From: Brevibacterium marinum
GTDB taxonomy: Bacteria > Actinomycetota > Actinomycetes > Actinomycetales > Brevibacteriaceae
NCBI RefSeq assembly: GCF_011927955.1
Contig: NZ_JAATJN010000001.1
Coordinates: 1,488,001 to 1,552,000 of the forward strand
Direction of reading: 5' to 3'
Length of the DNA: 64,000 nt
Positions within the stretch are counted from its first letter, which is position 1. Each line of letters starts with the position of its first letter. The position numbers and the translations under genes were made by a program. The notes beneath the pieces were generated by a model. That model worked only from the letters and a program-made list of their open reading frames with translations. It ran no database searches and was not told where the DNA came from. This document shows, one piece after another, positions 25,303 to 34,271 of the stretch.

Positions 25303-26265
25303 ATGGCAGAGAACATCCCCACTCGTGCCGAGCCGCCAGCAGATCCGGCCCACTCACAGGCAGGCCCCGCCCAGCCCCCGGCCTCGGACGAGCCGGCCCC
25401 CACCCGCAGACGGGAGCGTGCAAGGACCGCGACGGCGGGCCCCGGGCGCGTGCTCGTCAACACGGTCCGACACGTGGTCAGGGACCAGGGGCTCGACCTC
25501 GCAGCGGCACTGGCGTTCTACGCACTGATGTCCATGGCACCGGCGACCCTCGCGCTCGTGTCGATGCTCGGCGTGATCGGAGAGGCGAAGTCCACCACCG
25601 AGGCGGTCCTGGGCCTGACCTCGGATCTGTCGGCAGAGGCCGCCGAGGCCATCCGTCCGATCGTGAGTGCACTGGTGTCGACGCCGGCGGCCGGTCTTAC
25701 GCTCATCGTCAGCGTCATCGTCGCGATCTGGTCCTCCTCGAAATACGTCGGTGCCTTCAGCCGCGCGGTGAATACGGCCTATGCGGTGGAGGAGGAGCGT
25801 CCCCTGTGGAAGCTCAAACCGATGATGCTGCTCATCACGTTGGGACTGCTGCTGCTCATGGCGGCTCTGGGGCTGCTGCTCGTCGTCTCGGGCCCGATCG
25901 CCCAGTCGCTGGGCAGGCTCGTCGGGTTGGGGCCGACGGCCCTGCTGATCTGGGATCTGGCGAAATGGCCGGTGGTGATCTTCTTCGTGATGCTGATGAT
26001 CGCGATCCTCTACTATGCGACGCCGAATGTGACGAAGTCGAAGTTCCGCTGGTCGAGCGTCGGTGCGCTGATCGCCCTCCTCCTGCTGATCATCGTGTCC
26101 CTGGGGTTCGCGCTCTACATCAACAACTTCGACAACTACAACGCAGCCTACGGCGCCATCGGCGGCGTGATCGTCGGGTTCGCGTGGCTGTGGATGGTGA
26201 ATCTGGCGCTCATCTTCGGTGCCGAACTCGACGCTGAGATCGAGCGATCGGCAGCCTCGGCGTGA
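25303..26265 (+). CDS. YihY/virulence factor BrkB family membrane protein
   Basis: A 320-residue protein with the BrkB/YihY layout: about 48 polar proline-rich residues at the N-terminus, then GLDLAAALAFYALMSMAPAT (very typical) and five further hydrophobic segments, ending with AELDAEIER as in the family. Function in the family is not settled (older claims of RNase BN are wrong). AGGAGAC before the ATG supports the start. The stop overlaps the longest frame of the next gene, so an operon with the MFS gene is possible. Confidence 0.85.
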   Translation: MAENIPTRAEPPADPAHSQAGPAQPPASDEPAPTRRRERARTATAGPGRVLVNTVRHVVRDQGLDLAAALAFYALMSMAPATLALVSMLGVIGEAKSTTEAVLGLTSDLSAEAAEAIRPIVSALVSTPAAGLTLIVSVIVAIWSSSKYVGAFSRAVNTAYAVEEERPLWKLKPMMLLITLGLLLLMAALGLLLVVSGPIAQSLGRLVGLGPTALLIWDLAKWPVVIFFVMLMIAILYYATPNVTKSKFRWSSVGALIALLLLIIVSLGFALYINNFDNYNAAYGAIGGVIVGFAWLWMVNLALIFGAELDAEIERSAASA

Positions 26266-26312
26266 GGGAATCGGACTTCGGCCCGGAGCGTTCGGTGTCG
26301 TATGGTCACATC

Positions 26313-27563
26313 ATGAGCTCAGACCGGTCCGATGCGTCGACCTTCACCCCAGCACTGTTGGGCCTGGTGTGGACGGCGATGTTCGGATTCTCCGCGTTCT
26401 TCTTCAGCTATTCGACGATGGTCTCGATCGCTTCCATCAACGGGCTCTCGACCGTCACCGGCGGTTCCGTCCTGACGACGATGATGATCGGCGTCATAGT
26501 CGTCCAGCCCGTCGCTCCCTGGGCGGGCCGAGTGCTGGGGCTCAAGGGGGCCCTGTTCTTCGCCCTCGGTCTGCAGCTGCTGGGGCAGATCCTCGGTCTG
26601 GCCGTGCCCGCGCCGCTGCTCGGCCTCGTGCTGGCCGGATTGTGCGGGGGTGTCGGCTTCGGCCTTTTCGTGGTCCTGGCCAATGCCGCAGTGCCGGCCA
26701 CGACATCCCCGGGGCGCATCGGCAAGGCGCTGGGGATCTTCGGCGGGATCACCTCGTTGGCGGCCGCGATCGGTGCCCCCTTCGGGCTGTGGCTGGTCGG
26801 CACGGTTCCCGTGTGGACGTTCAGAACGATCGTGTGCGTCTCGCTGCTGCTCGCGGTGCCGACCGTGATCAAGTACCTGCCCGGCCGAGTGCCCAAGGAC
26901 GCTGCCGAAACCGGCGGCGACTCCGACGTCACCGTCCGCAGCGGCACGGGCAGCCCAGACGGCCCAGACGGCACGGGCAGCGCCGGCGGCACCGACGCGC
27001 ACTCGGCACATCATAGGAGGGGCCGCAGCATCGGCGAGGCCATCAGCCTGGTCGTCATGCTCTCTCCCTTCCTCGTCGGCATGGTCGTCTTCGGCCTCAT
27101 CGTCGGCTTCGGACCGCGTGACGACGTCGCCGGAGCCGCATTGTTCATCGGTGCGATGCAGGTGTCGGCGGTGATCGGCCGGTTCGCCGCCGGTGCCATC
27201 GCCGACAAATTCTCTCCATTCGCTCTCAATCTGCTGGGCCTCGGCCTGGCCGTCATCGGACTGGTCGTCACCGTCTTCGTCTTCGGCGGACTGCTCTTCC
27301 TCGCGATGATGATCATCGGTCTGGGCCTGGGCACTCTTCAGTCGGCGAGCTTGGTGATGGCCTTCTCGAATGTCAGCACGCCGGCGAAGGCCAGCGTCGC
27401 CTGGAACATGAATTTCGATATCGGCTTGGCCATCGCCGGTGTTCTCGGCGGACTCGGCTTCACCTACCTCGGCGACTCCGTGACGTTCCTCGTCTGCGCC
27501 CTCCTGCTGCTCTTCACCGGAATCCTCTCCTTGATACCGCAGGCCCTGCGCCGCTCAGCCTGA
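26313..27563 (+). CDS. MFS transporter
   Basis: About 416 residues and twelve membrane segments in two halves, separated by a cytosolic loop rich in Gly/Asp/Ser (GTGSPDGPDGTGSAGGT) encoded by short repeats. The N-terminal half carries GLVWTAMFGFSAFFFSYSTM and GLCGGVGFGLFVVLANAAVP; substrate cannot be predicted. The ATG at 26313 is chosen because hydrophobic sequence follows soon after; the frame is open back to 26262. The 3' end overlaps the convergent ArsR gene by nine bases. Confidence 0.8.
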   Translation: MSSDRSDASTFTPALLGLVWTAMFGFSAFFFSYSTMVSIASINGLSTVTGGSVLTTMMIGVIVVQPVAPWAGRVLGLKGALFFALGLQLLGQILGLAVPAPLLGLVLAGLCGGVGFGLFVVLANAAVPATTSPGRIGKALGIFGGITSLAAAIGAPFGLWLVGTVPVWTFRTIVCVSLLLAVPTVIKYLPGRVPKDAAETGGDSDVTVRSGTGSPDGPDGTGSAGGTDAHSAHHRRGRSIGEAISLVVMLSPFLVGMVVFGLIVGFGPRDDVAGAALFIGAMQVSAVIGRFAAGAIADKFSPFALNLLGLGLAVIGLVVTVFVFGGLLFLAMMIIGLGLGTLQSASLVMAFSNVSTPAKASVAWNMNFDIGLAIAGVLGGLGFTYLGDSVTFLVCALLLLFTGILSLIPQALRRSA

Positions 27564-27914
27564 GTCTTCGGCCCGGCCGTCCAGGTCGGCCAGGAGCCCC
27601 ACAGCGGCTCGCGTGTAGTCGCCGATCCAGCGGTCATGGATACGTTTGATGGGCAATGGAGCCAACGCCAGCTGACGGGTCCTGCCGATGCGTCGCCCGC
27701 CGACCAGTTCGGCTCTCTCCAGGACACGGATGTGCTGGAGGACGGTCGTGCGATCGAGGTCGGCAAAGGCGGCGCAGACTTCACCGGTTGTGCACGGCTC
27801 ATCCCGCAGCAGGTCAAGGATTCGGCGCCGAGTGGAATTCGCCAGCGCCTTGAACACAGCATCGTCGCGTACTTCTTCGGCAACAGGTGAGGCTGTTCCA
27901 TCTGCAGGCGACAT
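27555..27914 (-). CDS. ArsR-family HTH transcriptional regulator
   Basis: A 119-residue winged-helix regulator: AVFKALANSTRRRILDLLRD, then TTGEVCAAFADLDRTTVLQH (recognition helix) and the wing VGGRRIGRTRQLALAPLP. No metal-binding cysteine pair typical of ArsR/SmtB sensors is seen. It is divergent from an SRPBCC-domain gene; ArsR/SRPBCC pairs are a frequent arrangement in actinobacteria in which the regulator controls both genes. Only 16 bp separate the two start codons. Confidence 0.88.
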   Translation of the reverse strand: MSPADGTASPVAEEVRDDAVFKALANSTRRRILDLLRDEPCTTGEVCAAFADLDRTTVLQHIRVLERAELVGGRRIGRTRQLALAPLPIKRIHDRWIGDYTRAAVGLLADLDGRAEDSG

Positions 27915-27933
27915 GTGGTAAAAATATCACATG
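27912..27933. promoter_or_regulatory. Palindrome spanning both start codons of ArsR/SRPBCC pair
   Basis: CATGTG at 27912-27917 and CACATG at 27928-27933 are inverted, with AT-rich GTAAAAATAT between. The outer bases are the start codons of the divergent genes. Probably the autoregulatory operator, with promoters overlapping the coding regions or leaderless transcripts. Confidence 0.5.
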
Positions 27934-28419
27934 AACGATGAGCAGAACACCAAAGACGAACAGTTGGACGAGCTGTCCTTCACCGTCACGGGGTACATCT
28001 CGAAGACGCCGCATGAGACCTTCGAGGCCGTGGCCGATCCTGAGCAGCTCTCGAAGTACTTCACCACAGGGGGAGCGCGCGGGAGGCTCGCGGCCGGTGC
28101 CGAGGTGACTTGGGAGTTCGCGGATTTCCCCGGCCGGTTCCCGGTGGAGGTCATCGAGTCGATCCAGGATGAGAAGATCGTCATCGAGGGCGAGGCGACG
28201 GAGCATGCCACGGCCGCCAGCACGAGGACGACATTCGAGTTCTCGCCCGTCGACGATGGGACTCGGACCCTCGTGACGGTCACCGAGCAGTCCTGGAGGA
28301 CGACCGTCGGGGGAGCTGAAGACGCCTTCGGCAACTGTATGGGCTGGACCGGAATGCTTGCCGCGCTGAAGGCATGGGTCGAATACGGCATCGACCTGCG
28401 CGAAGGCTTCTACAAGTAG
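27931..28419 (+). CDS. SRPBCC (AHSA1-like) domain protein
   Basis: A 162-residue START/Bet v1-like protein of the AHSA1 group: SFTVTGYISKTPHETFEAVADPEQLSKYF is the typical first strand/helix, then the TWEFADFPGRFPVEVIE and TTFEFSPVDDGTRTLVTVTE strands. It probably binds a hydrophobic ligand; no enzymatic role can be read. Divergent from and likely controlled by the ArsR regulator. Confidence 0.85.
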   Translation: MNDEQNTKDEQLDELSFTVTGYISKTPHETFEAVADPEQLSKYFTTGGARGRLAAGAEVTWEFADFPGRFPVEVIESIQDEKIVIEGEATEHATAASTRTTFEFSPVDDGTRTLVTVTEQSWRTTVGGAEDAFGNCMGWTGMLAALKAWVEYGIDLREGFYK

Positions 28420-28461
28420 TCAGCGGCTTCTACACGAAGTCAGCAGTGCTTCTGCAAGTAA

Positions 28462-29889
28462 TCAGCCCGGTGTGTTCTGGCCGTGCGAGTTCTTGATGAA
28501 GAAGGATCCGACGATGCCGAAGATGCCGATCACCGCGGCAACGAAGAAGGACACGTTGGCGCCGTGGACGAGGCCCGCGACGCCGTAGACTTCCGGGTCG
28601 CGCGTGGTGGAGACCATGATGGTGACCAGGACGGCCGTGGCCACAGACGCGGCGATCTGACGCAGTGTGTTATTGAGCGCCGTGCCGTGGGGGATGAGCC
28701 GCTGAGGCAGCTGATTGAGTGCGGCCGTCGTGACCGGCATGATCACCATTGCCACGCCGAACATGCGGACCGTGTTGACCACGGCGAGGTAGACGAACGA
28801 CGTGTCGGGCTTGAGGGCGGCGAAGAAGAATGTGGTGACGGTGAGCAGGGTGAACCCGGCGACCGCCAACCACCTGGCACCGATGGCATCGAAGACGCGT
28901 CCGGTGACCGGCGACATCAGGCCCATCACCGCGGCTCCGGGCAGGAGCACGAGGCCGGATTCCATGGCGGTGAAGTCGTTCATGTTCTGCATGTAGAGCG
29001 GCAGAACCATCATGCCGCCGATCATGACGATGAACACGCACATGCCCAAAGCGGTGTTGAGGGTGAACATCCGGTAACGCAGCACTCGGAATTCGAGGAT
29101 CGGCTGTTCGAGCTTGAGCTGGCGGAAGATGAAGATGACCAGTGAAACCGCGCCGATGGCCAGAGGCACGATGACCTCCGGGCTCAGCCATCCTGCGTCT
29201 CCAGCGGTTCCGAAACCGTAGAGCAGGCCGCCGAAGCCGAAGGTCGAGAGGATGATCGAGAGCACGTCGAGCTTGGGGAACGTGCGCTCGGTGACGTTCT
29301 TGAGGATGAAGTAGGCGACGATGATGTCGATGATCGCGATCGGCAGCATCATGTAGAACAGCGTCTCCCACGGCAGGTGGTCGACGATCCAGCCCGAGAG
29401 GCTCGGCCCGATGGCCGGGGCGAAGGCGATGACGAGGCCGAATGTGCCCATCGCGGTGCCGCGCTTATCGACGGGGAAGATCGCGAAGAGGATGGTCTGC
29501 ATCAGCGGCATGATGATGCCGCCGGCCGAGGCCTGGATCACACGCCCGACGAGGAGCACGGGGTAGACGGGTGCGAGCGCACAGACGAGCGTTCCGAGGA
29601 TGAAGAGGCCCATCGCGGTGAGGAACAGCCCTCGTGTAGTGAATTTCTGGATCAGGAATGCCGTGACCGGAATCATGATGCCGTTGACGAGCATGAAGCT
29701 CGTCGTCACCCACTGTGCGGCGCTGGCGGTGATGTCGAACGACTGCATGAACGCAGGCAGCGCGGTGTTGAGCAGCGTCTGATTGAGGATGATGACGAAG
29801 GCGCCTGAGACGAGGACTGCGAGAACCACATTCCGATTGAATGGCTTGCCATCAGCTGCTGTCTGCTGACTCGTGTCCGCGTCTGTCAC
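28462..29889 (-). CDS. MFS multidrug efflux transporter, DHA2 (EmrB/QacA) family
   Basis: A 475-residue drug:proton antiporter of the 14-segment DHA2 family. Conserved pieces are NQTLLNTALPAFMQSFDITA (motif D1-like), QWVTTSFMLVNGIMIPVTAF and the motif C-like region GLVIAFAPAIGPSLSGWIVD. The GTG at 29889 has AAGGA six bases upstream and gives a normal N-terminus; the frame extends upstream without similarity. No adjacent TetR/MarR regulator, so control is unknown. Confidence 0.88.
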   Translation of the reverse strand: MTDADTSQQTAADGKPFNRNVVLAVLVSGAFVIILNQTLLNTALPAFMQSFDITASAAQWVTTSFMLVNGIMIPVTAFLIQKFTTRGLFLTAMGLFILGTLVCALAPVYPVLLVGRVIQASAGGIIMPLMQTILFAIFPVDKRGTAMGTFGLVIAFAPAIGPSLSGWIVDHLPWETLFYMMLPIAIIDIIVAYFILKNVTERTFPKLDVLSIILSTFGFGGLLYGFGTAGDAGWLSPEVIVPLAIGAVSLVIFIFRQLKLEQPILEFRVLRYRMFTLNTALGMCVFIVMIGGMMVLPLYMQNMNDFTAMESGLVLLPGAAVMGLMSPVTGRVFDAIGARWLAVAGFTLLTVTTFFFAALKPDTSFVYLAVVNTVRMFGVAMVIMPVTTAALNQLPQRLIPHGTALNNTLRQIAASVATAVLVTIMVSTTRDPEVYGVAGLVHGANVSFFVAAVIGIFGIVGSFFIKNSHGQNTPG

Positions 29890-30111
29890 TGAAATTCCTT
29901 CTCTCCCCTTATCGTGTCTCCTCGGCGGCCCGGTCAACGGCAGTGCGGATCCAGCAGATCGCACCGCCTTCGTCGTAACCGCGCTGTGCGAGTATACGCC
30001 CCTGTGATCAGACTGCTATGGACAGGGTATCGGCAGAGGTCAACAGAGAGGTGTCACAAGGTGCGCGTCGTCGAGTACCTTTCCTATGGCTTCCTGGTCG
30101 CTCACAGACGC

Positions 30112-30522
30112 TCAGACGGCCGTTGCCGGCCGACCTGAGGCGGCCTCATCGGCATACACATGCGCGGGGTACGTATACGGCCATGCCTTCAAGCGTTCAA
30201 TCATGCCCTCGCGGCTGCGCTGCCCGAGAACGTATTCATCGATGACAAGTCTCGGCGTCAGCTGCAAGACATGAGGGGATTTATCCAAAAGCTCGACCTC
30301 GGCCGAGACTTCCTCGGCGGTCATATTCATTGCGGCTGCGACGTGGGAGTGAGCCTTCACGTCTTCCGTGAGGAATGAATGACTATGGTTCGCAGGGGAT
30401 TCGTCCGCTGCGGTTTCATATGCCTCTTTCAGTGCCTTATTGAAGGCCACATGCCTCCGATACTCGGCTAACCTTTCCTCGGCTGGCGAGGCGAGTCTGC
30501 TCGTGTTCTCAGCGGTAGTCAC
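30112..30522 (-). CDS. Hypothetical protein, 136 residues
   Basis: A soluble, helix-rich protein that I do not recognise (segments RLAEYRRHVAFNKALKEAY, MNMTAEEVSAEVELLDKSP, LVIDEYVLGQRSREGMIERL). AGGAGG at 30532-30537 lies eight bases before the GTG at 30522 (a TTG at 30525 is equally placed). GC is lower than in the neighbours and the upstream region contains an AT-rich patch, which hints at acquisition. A tiny gene-like frame lies 18 bp upstream on the same strand. Confidence 0.6.
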   Translation of the reverse strand: MTTAENTSRLASPAEERLAEYRRHVAFNKALKEAYETAADESPANHSHSFLTEDVKAHSHVAAAMNMTAEEVSAEVELLDKSPHVLQLTPRLVIDEYVLGQRSREGMIERLKAWPYTYPAHVYADEAASGRPATAV

Positions 30523-30540
30523 CAAGTCATCCTCCTAGTA

Positions 30541-30654
30541 CTATTTTACGGCCGCGCACGCTGGTTGAGTAGCTTGAGTAACCAACTTCTCATATTCGCC
30601 GAACCGGGCGATGTCGGGCGCTGAGTGGTAAATATCAGCCAGATGCGAGGTCAT
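30541..30654 (-). CDS. Possible small protein, 37 residues
   Basis: ATG at 30654 to TAG at 30541. The peptide (MTSHLADIYHSAPDIARFGE, then a charged stretch ending QPACAAVK) has protein-like composition, and the frame stays open with protein-like sequence for about 25 residues upstream of the ATG but without a start. It is 18 bp upstream of the hypothetical gene. It could be a short gene, the tail of a decayed gene or chance. Confidence 0.3.
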   Translation of the reverse strand: MTSHLADIYHSAPDIARFGEYEKLVTQATQPACAAVK

Positions 30655-31008
30655 CCACCGCCGAGGCGAAGCTTGGAGCCATCGGTCCCACCTCCGAGGT
30701 GCGAGTGCCGAAGGGACGGGTTACGGTGTAGGCGACGGAAGGGTGTGCAGGATGATTCTCGGTAGATGGGGCTCGTTCTGGTCCTTCGTACGCCTATGAT
30801 TCAGTGTCGAGTGTTGTGGAGACGACTGCGGGTCCTGTCCTGGTGGCTGGAGTCCTGACCGCTGTCGCGTCGTTCCGGTTCGTCGAAGCAGACTGGCACC
30901 GTCCCGACTCGACGGGAGACCAGGTGCTCAGTCGAACTGAGCGTCTTCGAGTGAAATACCGCCCCATCCGGAATCACCGGACGGGGCGGAATCGATTCTC
31001 TCGTTACT
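30655..31008. other. Intergenic region, about 350 bp
   Basis: Lies between the unknown small genes and the stop of the aldo/keto reductase gene. Apart from the terminator at 30959-30989 nothing convincing was seen; short reading frames on both strands here have no protein-like features. Confidence 0.5.
30959..30989 (-). terminator. Terminator hairpin of aldo/keto reductase operon
   Basis: Arms 30959-30971 and 30977-30989 (13 bp, one mismatch) with loop AATCA, 20 bp beyond the stop codon at 31009. Confidence 0.7.
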
Positions 31009-32016
31009 TCACACGATCCGCGTCGGCGGGGACTTGGTCTTCGATGGGTCCGTGACGGGCAGATCGCCGAGGGCGTCATCGATGCGGGTGAGCACCTCGG
31101 CGTCGAGCGTCACACCGGCGGCTGCGACGTTCGACTCCACCTGCTCGGGGCGGGATGCGCCGACGAGCGCGGTGGCAACATTGTCGTTGGCGAGCACCCA
31201 GGCGATTGCGAGCTGGGCCATGGTCAGTCCCAGATCGGCCGCGATCGGCTCCAGCTCGGCGACGCCGTTGAGGATCTCATCGTTGAGGTAGCGGTCGGTG
31301 ATCATGTCCTTGCCGCCGTTCTCATCGGTCGCGCGAGAGCCTGCGGGCGCGGGCTGGCCCGGCTTGTATTTGCCGGTGAGCACGCCCTGGGCGATCGGTG
31401 ACCACACGACCTGCGAGATCCCGAGCTCCTTCGAAGTCGGGACGACCTGAGGCTCGATGACGCGCCAGAGCATGTTGTACTGAGGCTGGTTCGATACGAG
31501 CTGGATGCCGAGGTCGCGGGCCATGTAGTGGGCGGCCCGAAGCTGATCGGCGTTCCACTCACTCACCCCGATGTAGAGGGCCTTGCCTGCGCGGACGATG
31601 TCGGCGAAGGCCTGCATGGTCTCTTCCAGAGGAGTCTCGTAGTCGTAGCGGTGTGCCTGGTAGAGGTCGACGTAGTCGGTGCCCAGGCGGGACAGGGAAC
31701 CGTTGATGGACTCCATGATGTGTTTGCGGGACAGGCCGGTGTCGTTGTGGCCCCTGGGTCCGGTGGGGAAGTAGACCTTGGTGAAGATCTCCAGGGATTC
31801 GCGGCGCTGTCCCTTGAGGGCATCGCCGAGGACCTGCTCGGCCACGGTGTTCGCATACACGTCGGCGGTGTCGAAGGTCGAGATGCCCGCGTCGAGAGCC
31901 GCGTGAACGCACTTCGTCGCGGTGTCGTTCTCCACCTGGGAACCGTGCGTGAGCCAGTTTCCGTAGGTGATCTCCGAGATCTTCAGGCCGCTGTTTCCAA
32001 GATATCTGTGCTCCAT
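31009..32016 (-). CDS. Aldo/keto reductase
   Basis: A 335-residue NADPH-dependent reductase of the voltage-gated-K-channel-beta/YajO-like subgroup. The catalytic tetrad is in place: Asp and Tyr in FDTADVYANT, Lys in EIFTKVYFPTG and His in LYQAHRYD. LSRLGTDYVDLYQAH and GVSEWNADQLRAA are family signatures; the cofactor-binding end is ALVGASRPEQVESNV. Only nine bases separate it from the GntR gene upstream, so the two are co-transcribed, probably together with the MFS gene: an uptake-and-reduction cassette for an unknown carbonyl or sugar compound. Confidence 0.92.
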   Translation of the reverse strand: MEHRYLGNSGLKISEITYGNWLTHGSQVENDTATKCVHAALDAGISTFDTADVYANTVAEQVLGDALKGQRRESLEIFTKVYFPTGPRGHNDTGLSRKHIMESINGSLSRLGTDYVDLYQAHRYDYETPLEETMQAFADIVRAGKALYIGVSEWNADQLRAAHYMARDLGIQLVSNQPQYNMLWRVIEPQVVPTSKELGISQVVWSPIAQGVLTGKYKPGQPAPAGSRATDENGGKDMITDRYLNDEILNGVAELEPIAADLGLTMAQLAIAWVLANDNVATALVGASRPEQVESNVAAAGVTLDAEVLTRIDDALGDLPVTDPSKTKSPPTRIV

Positions 32017-32025
32017 GGGCCCAGC

Positions 32026-32781
32026 CTACTGTTGGGTTGGCGGAGTGGACACCCCCCGCCGCAGCATCGTCGAATCGAAGGCTGCCGATGATCTCGCCGA
32101 GGTGGCCGTGGGCGGGGCGTTCTCCGCGAGGTGACCGCGCAGAACGTTGGCAAACCCCGTCGAGTCGCCCGAGCGCAGGTGCTCGACCAGCGAGACGTGT
32201 TCGGCGATGATCGCCTCACATCGGTCGAGGAGCCGGTCGCCGGAGGCGAAGAGGATGAAGCGGTGCCGGTCGGAGAGCTGTGAGTACAGTTCCAACATCA
32301 CGGCGTTGTCTCCGGCCTCGACGAAGCCGCGATGGAACTGCAGCGTCAGGTCGATGAAGGCGGCGATGTCCCCGGCGTCGAAGGCCTCCCGCTGAGCTGT
32401 GATCGACGTTTCGAGCGCCTCGGCGAGCCTCTGTCGCAGTGCATCCGGAGCCCGGTCGACCGCCGTCGTCTCCAGCACGAACCTGGCGTCGGCGAGTTCG
32501 GCAACGGTGCGTTCATCGACTCCCTGGACGATGGCCCCGCGCTTGGGGTAGATGACGATCCACCCCTCATCCTGGAGGCGGGCGAGAGCCACCCGCACCG
32601 GTGTGCGGCTGACTTCGAGGTCGGATGCCAGACCTGTCTCACCCAGCATGGTCCCTGGCCGGTGGGTGCCATTGAGGATCTGCGCGCGGATGAGCTGATA
32701 GGCGCGCTCGGCTGCGCTCGGGGTCTCGCCGCTGTTGGTCGTGGCCACCGATATCTCCTCGCCTGCTGCAGAAACTGTCAT
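32026..32781 (-). CDS. GntR-family transcriptional regulator (FadR/FCD subgroup)
   Basis: A 251-residue regulator. The N-terminal winged HTH spans about residues 22-88 (AYQLIRAQILNGTHRPG, LASDLEVSRTPVRVALARLQ), followed by an all-helical FCD effector domain with the family metal/ligand histidines (LTLQFHRGFVEAG, EHVSLVEHLRSGD). It sits between an MFS gene and an aldo/keto reductase gene on the same strand. A perfect palindrome of the GntR type precedes the MFS gene, consistent with control of the whole cluster. Confidence 0.9.
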   Translation of the reverse strand: MTVSAAGEEISVATTNSGETPSAAERAYQLIRAQILNGTHRPGTMLGETGLASDLEVSRTPVRVALARLQDEGWIVIYPKRGAIVQGVDERTVAELADARFVLETTAVDRAPDALRQRLAEALETSITAQREAFDAGDIAAFIDLTLQFHRGFVEAGDNAVMLELYSQLSDRHRFILFASGDRLLDRCEAIIAEHVSLVEHLRSGDSTGFANVLRGHLAENAPPTATSARSSAAFDSTMLRRGVSTPPTQQ

Positions 32782-32865
32782 GTCCGAGCCCGACGATCAT
32801 CGATCGGTCCGGTCGGGGTCCTCCCGCTCAAACTAGCTGAGATGTCCCTTCGGCCTGCATGTGAC

Positions 32866-34167
32866 TCAGTCTGCATAGGACGCCTCCGCCGTGTTCTCTG
32901 CATTGGCAGAGGTCTTCTGCCCAGGCCAGCGCATCAGCGGGATCGCTCGGATCGAGAACGCCAGGGCAATGAGGAGAACGATCGTGGCCATCATGTTGAT
33001 CCACAAGAAACCTCCGGCCTGCAGTACCGTGCCGGCCATGGCGGCCATGAGCGCACCGCCGAGGTTCATCGCCGAATCGGATGCTCCCTGCAGCGTGACC
33101 TTCGCATGCCGCGGCACCGAGGCGGTCAGCAGGGCCGATCCGCCGATGAGGAACATTGACCAGCCGATGCCGAGAAAGATGAGTGCCGTGCTCAACAGGG
33201 GCATGGACGAGACCTCGGCCGCGGCATCGACGACGCCCAGGGTGATCGCTATGGCGAAGACGACGACGCCGCCGACGATGACCGTTCCCGGCCCGAAACG
33301 ATCGGCCATCCACCCGAATACGGGGGAGAGGGCGTACATGCCGGCGATGTGCACGCTGACGACGATGCCGATCGCTCCGAGGGAGAACGACTGGTGGTCC
33401 ATGTGCACGGGGGTCATGACCATGACGTTGGTCATCATCATCTGACCCGCGATGATCGTGATCATCGCGAACAGGGGAACGGGGTGAGCGGCGGCGAGGC
33501 GCAGTGCCGGACCCAGCTTCATGGTTGCTGGCTCTGTAGTCGTTTCGCTGGACTCGGTGGTCTCGGCGACCGCCTCGGCGGCACCGGGTTTGATCTTTCG
33601 GGTCAACGTCGATGCGACAAAGGTCGCCAGGCCGAAGGCGGTCATCGAGATGAGGTAGGGCCCGGCCAGCTCGTTCATGCCCAGTGCGGCCCCGAGGTGT
33701 GCCCCCGGTGCGGTGAAGCTGGGCCCGAGCACGGAACCGACCGTCGTCGCCCACACCACCAAGGACATCGCACGCCCGGCGGCCGACGGGTCGACGAGGT
33801 CGACGGCCGCGTAGCGGGCCTGAAGTCCGGACGCCGTCGACGAGCCGCACATCATCATTCCCAGCATGAACAGGGGGAGGAACTGCAGCGCGACTCCGAG
33901 GAGGACGATCGTCGCGCCCAGGGTGCCGATGCCGAAGCCCAGGGTCAGAGCGGTTCGCCGACCGGCTCGGCCCGCCAGCACCGCCAGGGGATAGGCGATG
34001 AGTCCGGCGCCGAGAATGACGCTCATCTGCGCGAGACCGGCCATCGAGGTCTGACCCGTGATCTCCTCGGCCAGCAAGCCGCCGACCGCGTAGCCGGAGG
34101 CGATTCCGGCTCCGGAGAGCAGCTGCGCGGTGATCAGCTTGGCTTGGGCACGAGTGCGGGTCTTCAT
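32866..34167 (-). CDS. MFS transporter
   Basis: A 433-residue, twelve-segment MFS permease. Visible features are GIASGYAVGGLLAEEITGQT, LAVLAGRAGRRTALTLGFGI (motif A-like after segment 2) and SPVFGWMADRFGPGTVIVGG (motif A repeat in the second half). First gene of the MFS-GntR-aldo/keto reductase cluster. Substrate unknown; regulation through the palindrome at 34208-34234 is inferred. Confidence 0.85.
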   Translation of the reverse strand: MKTRTRAQAKLITAQLLSGAGIASGYAVGGLLAEEITGQTSMAGLAQMSVILGAGLIAYPLAVLAGRAGRRTALTLGFGIGTLGATIVLLGVALQFLPLFMLGMMMCGSSTASGLQARYAAVDLVDPSAAGRAMSLVVWATTVGSVLGPSFTAPGAHLGAALGMNELAGPYLISMTAFGLATFVASTLTRKIKPGAAEAVAETTESSETTTEPATMKLGPALRLAAAHPVPLFAMITIIAGQMMMTNVMVMTPVHMDHQSFSLGAIGIVVSVHIAGMYALSPVFGWMADRFGPGTVIVGGVVVFAIAITLGVVDAAAEVSSMPLLSTALIFLGIGWSMFLIGGSALLTASVPRHAKVTLQGASDSAMNLGGALMAAMAGTVLQAGGFLWINMMATIVLLIALAFSIRAIPLMRWPGQKTSANAENTAEASYAD

Positions 34168-34207
34168 CGACGCCTTCCGTTATCTCAGTCGGTCACCCAC
34201 ACAACGT

Positions 34208-34234
34208 ATCTTGGATCCATCTTGGATACAAGAT
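34208..34234. promoter_or_regulatory. Candidate GntR operator upstream of MFS gene
   Basis: ATCTTG-GATA-CAAGAT (34219-34234) is a perfect palindrome, preceded by a further direct half-site ATCTTGGAT at 34208-34216. CTTG/CAAG dyads of this kind are typical for FCD-type GntR regulators. It lies about 50 bp before the MFS start. Confidence 0.6.
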
Positions 34235-34271
34235 GATCTCACGCTCGCCGAGGCGGGTGTTCGCGGTCGTG

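Noticed and set aside
30801..31079. Overlapping short reading frames near the aldo/keto reductase stop
   Set aside because: They run through the terminator hairpin and have no ribosome site or protein-like composition.
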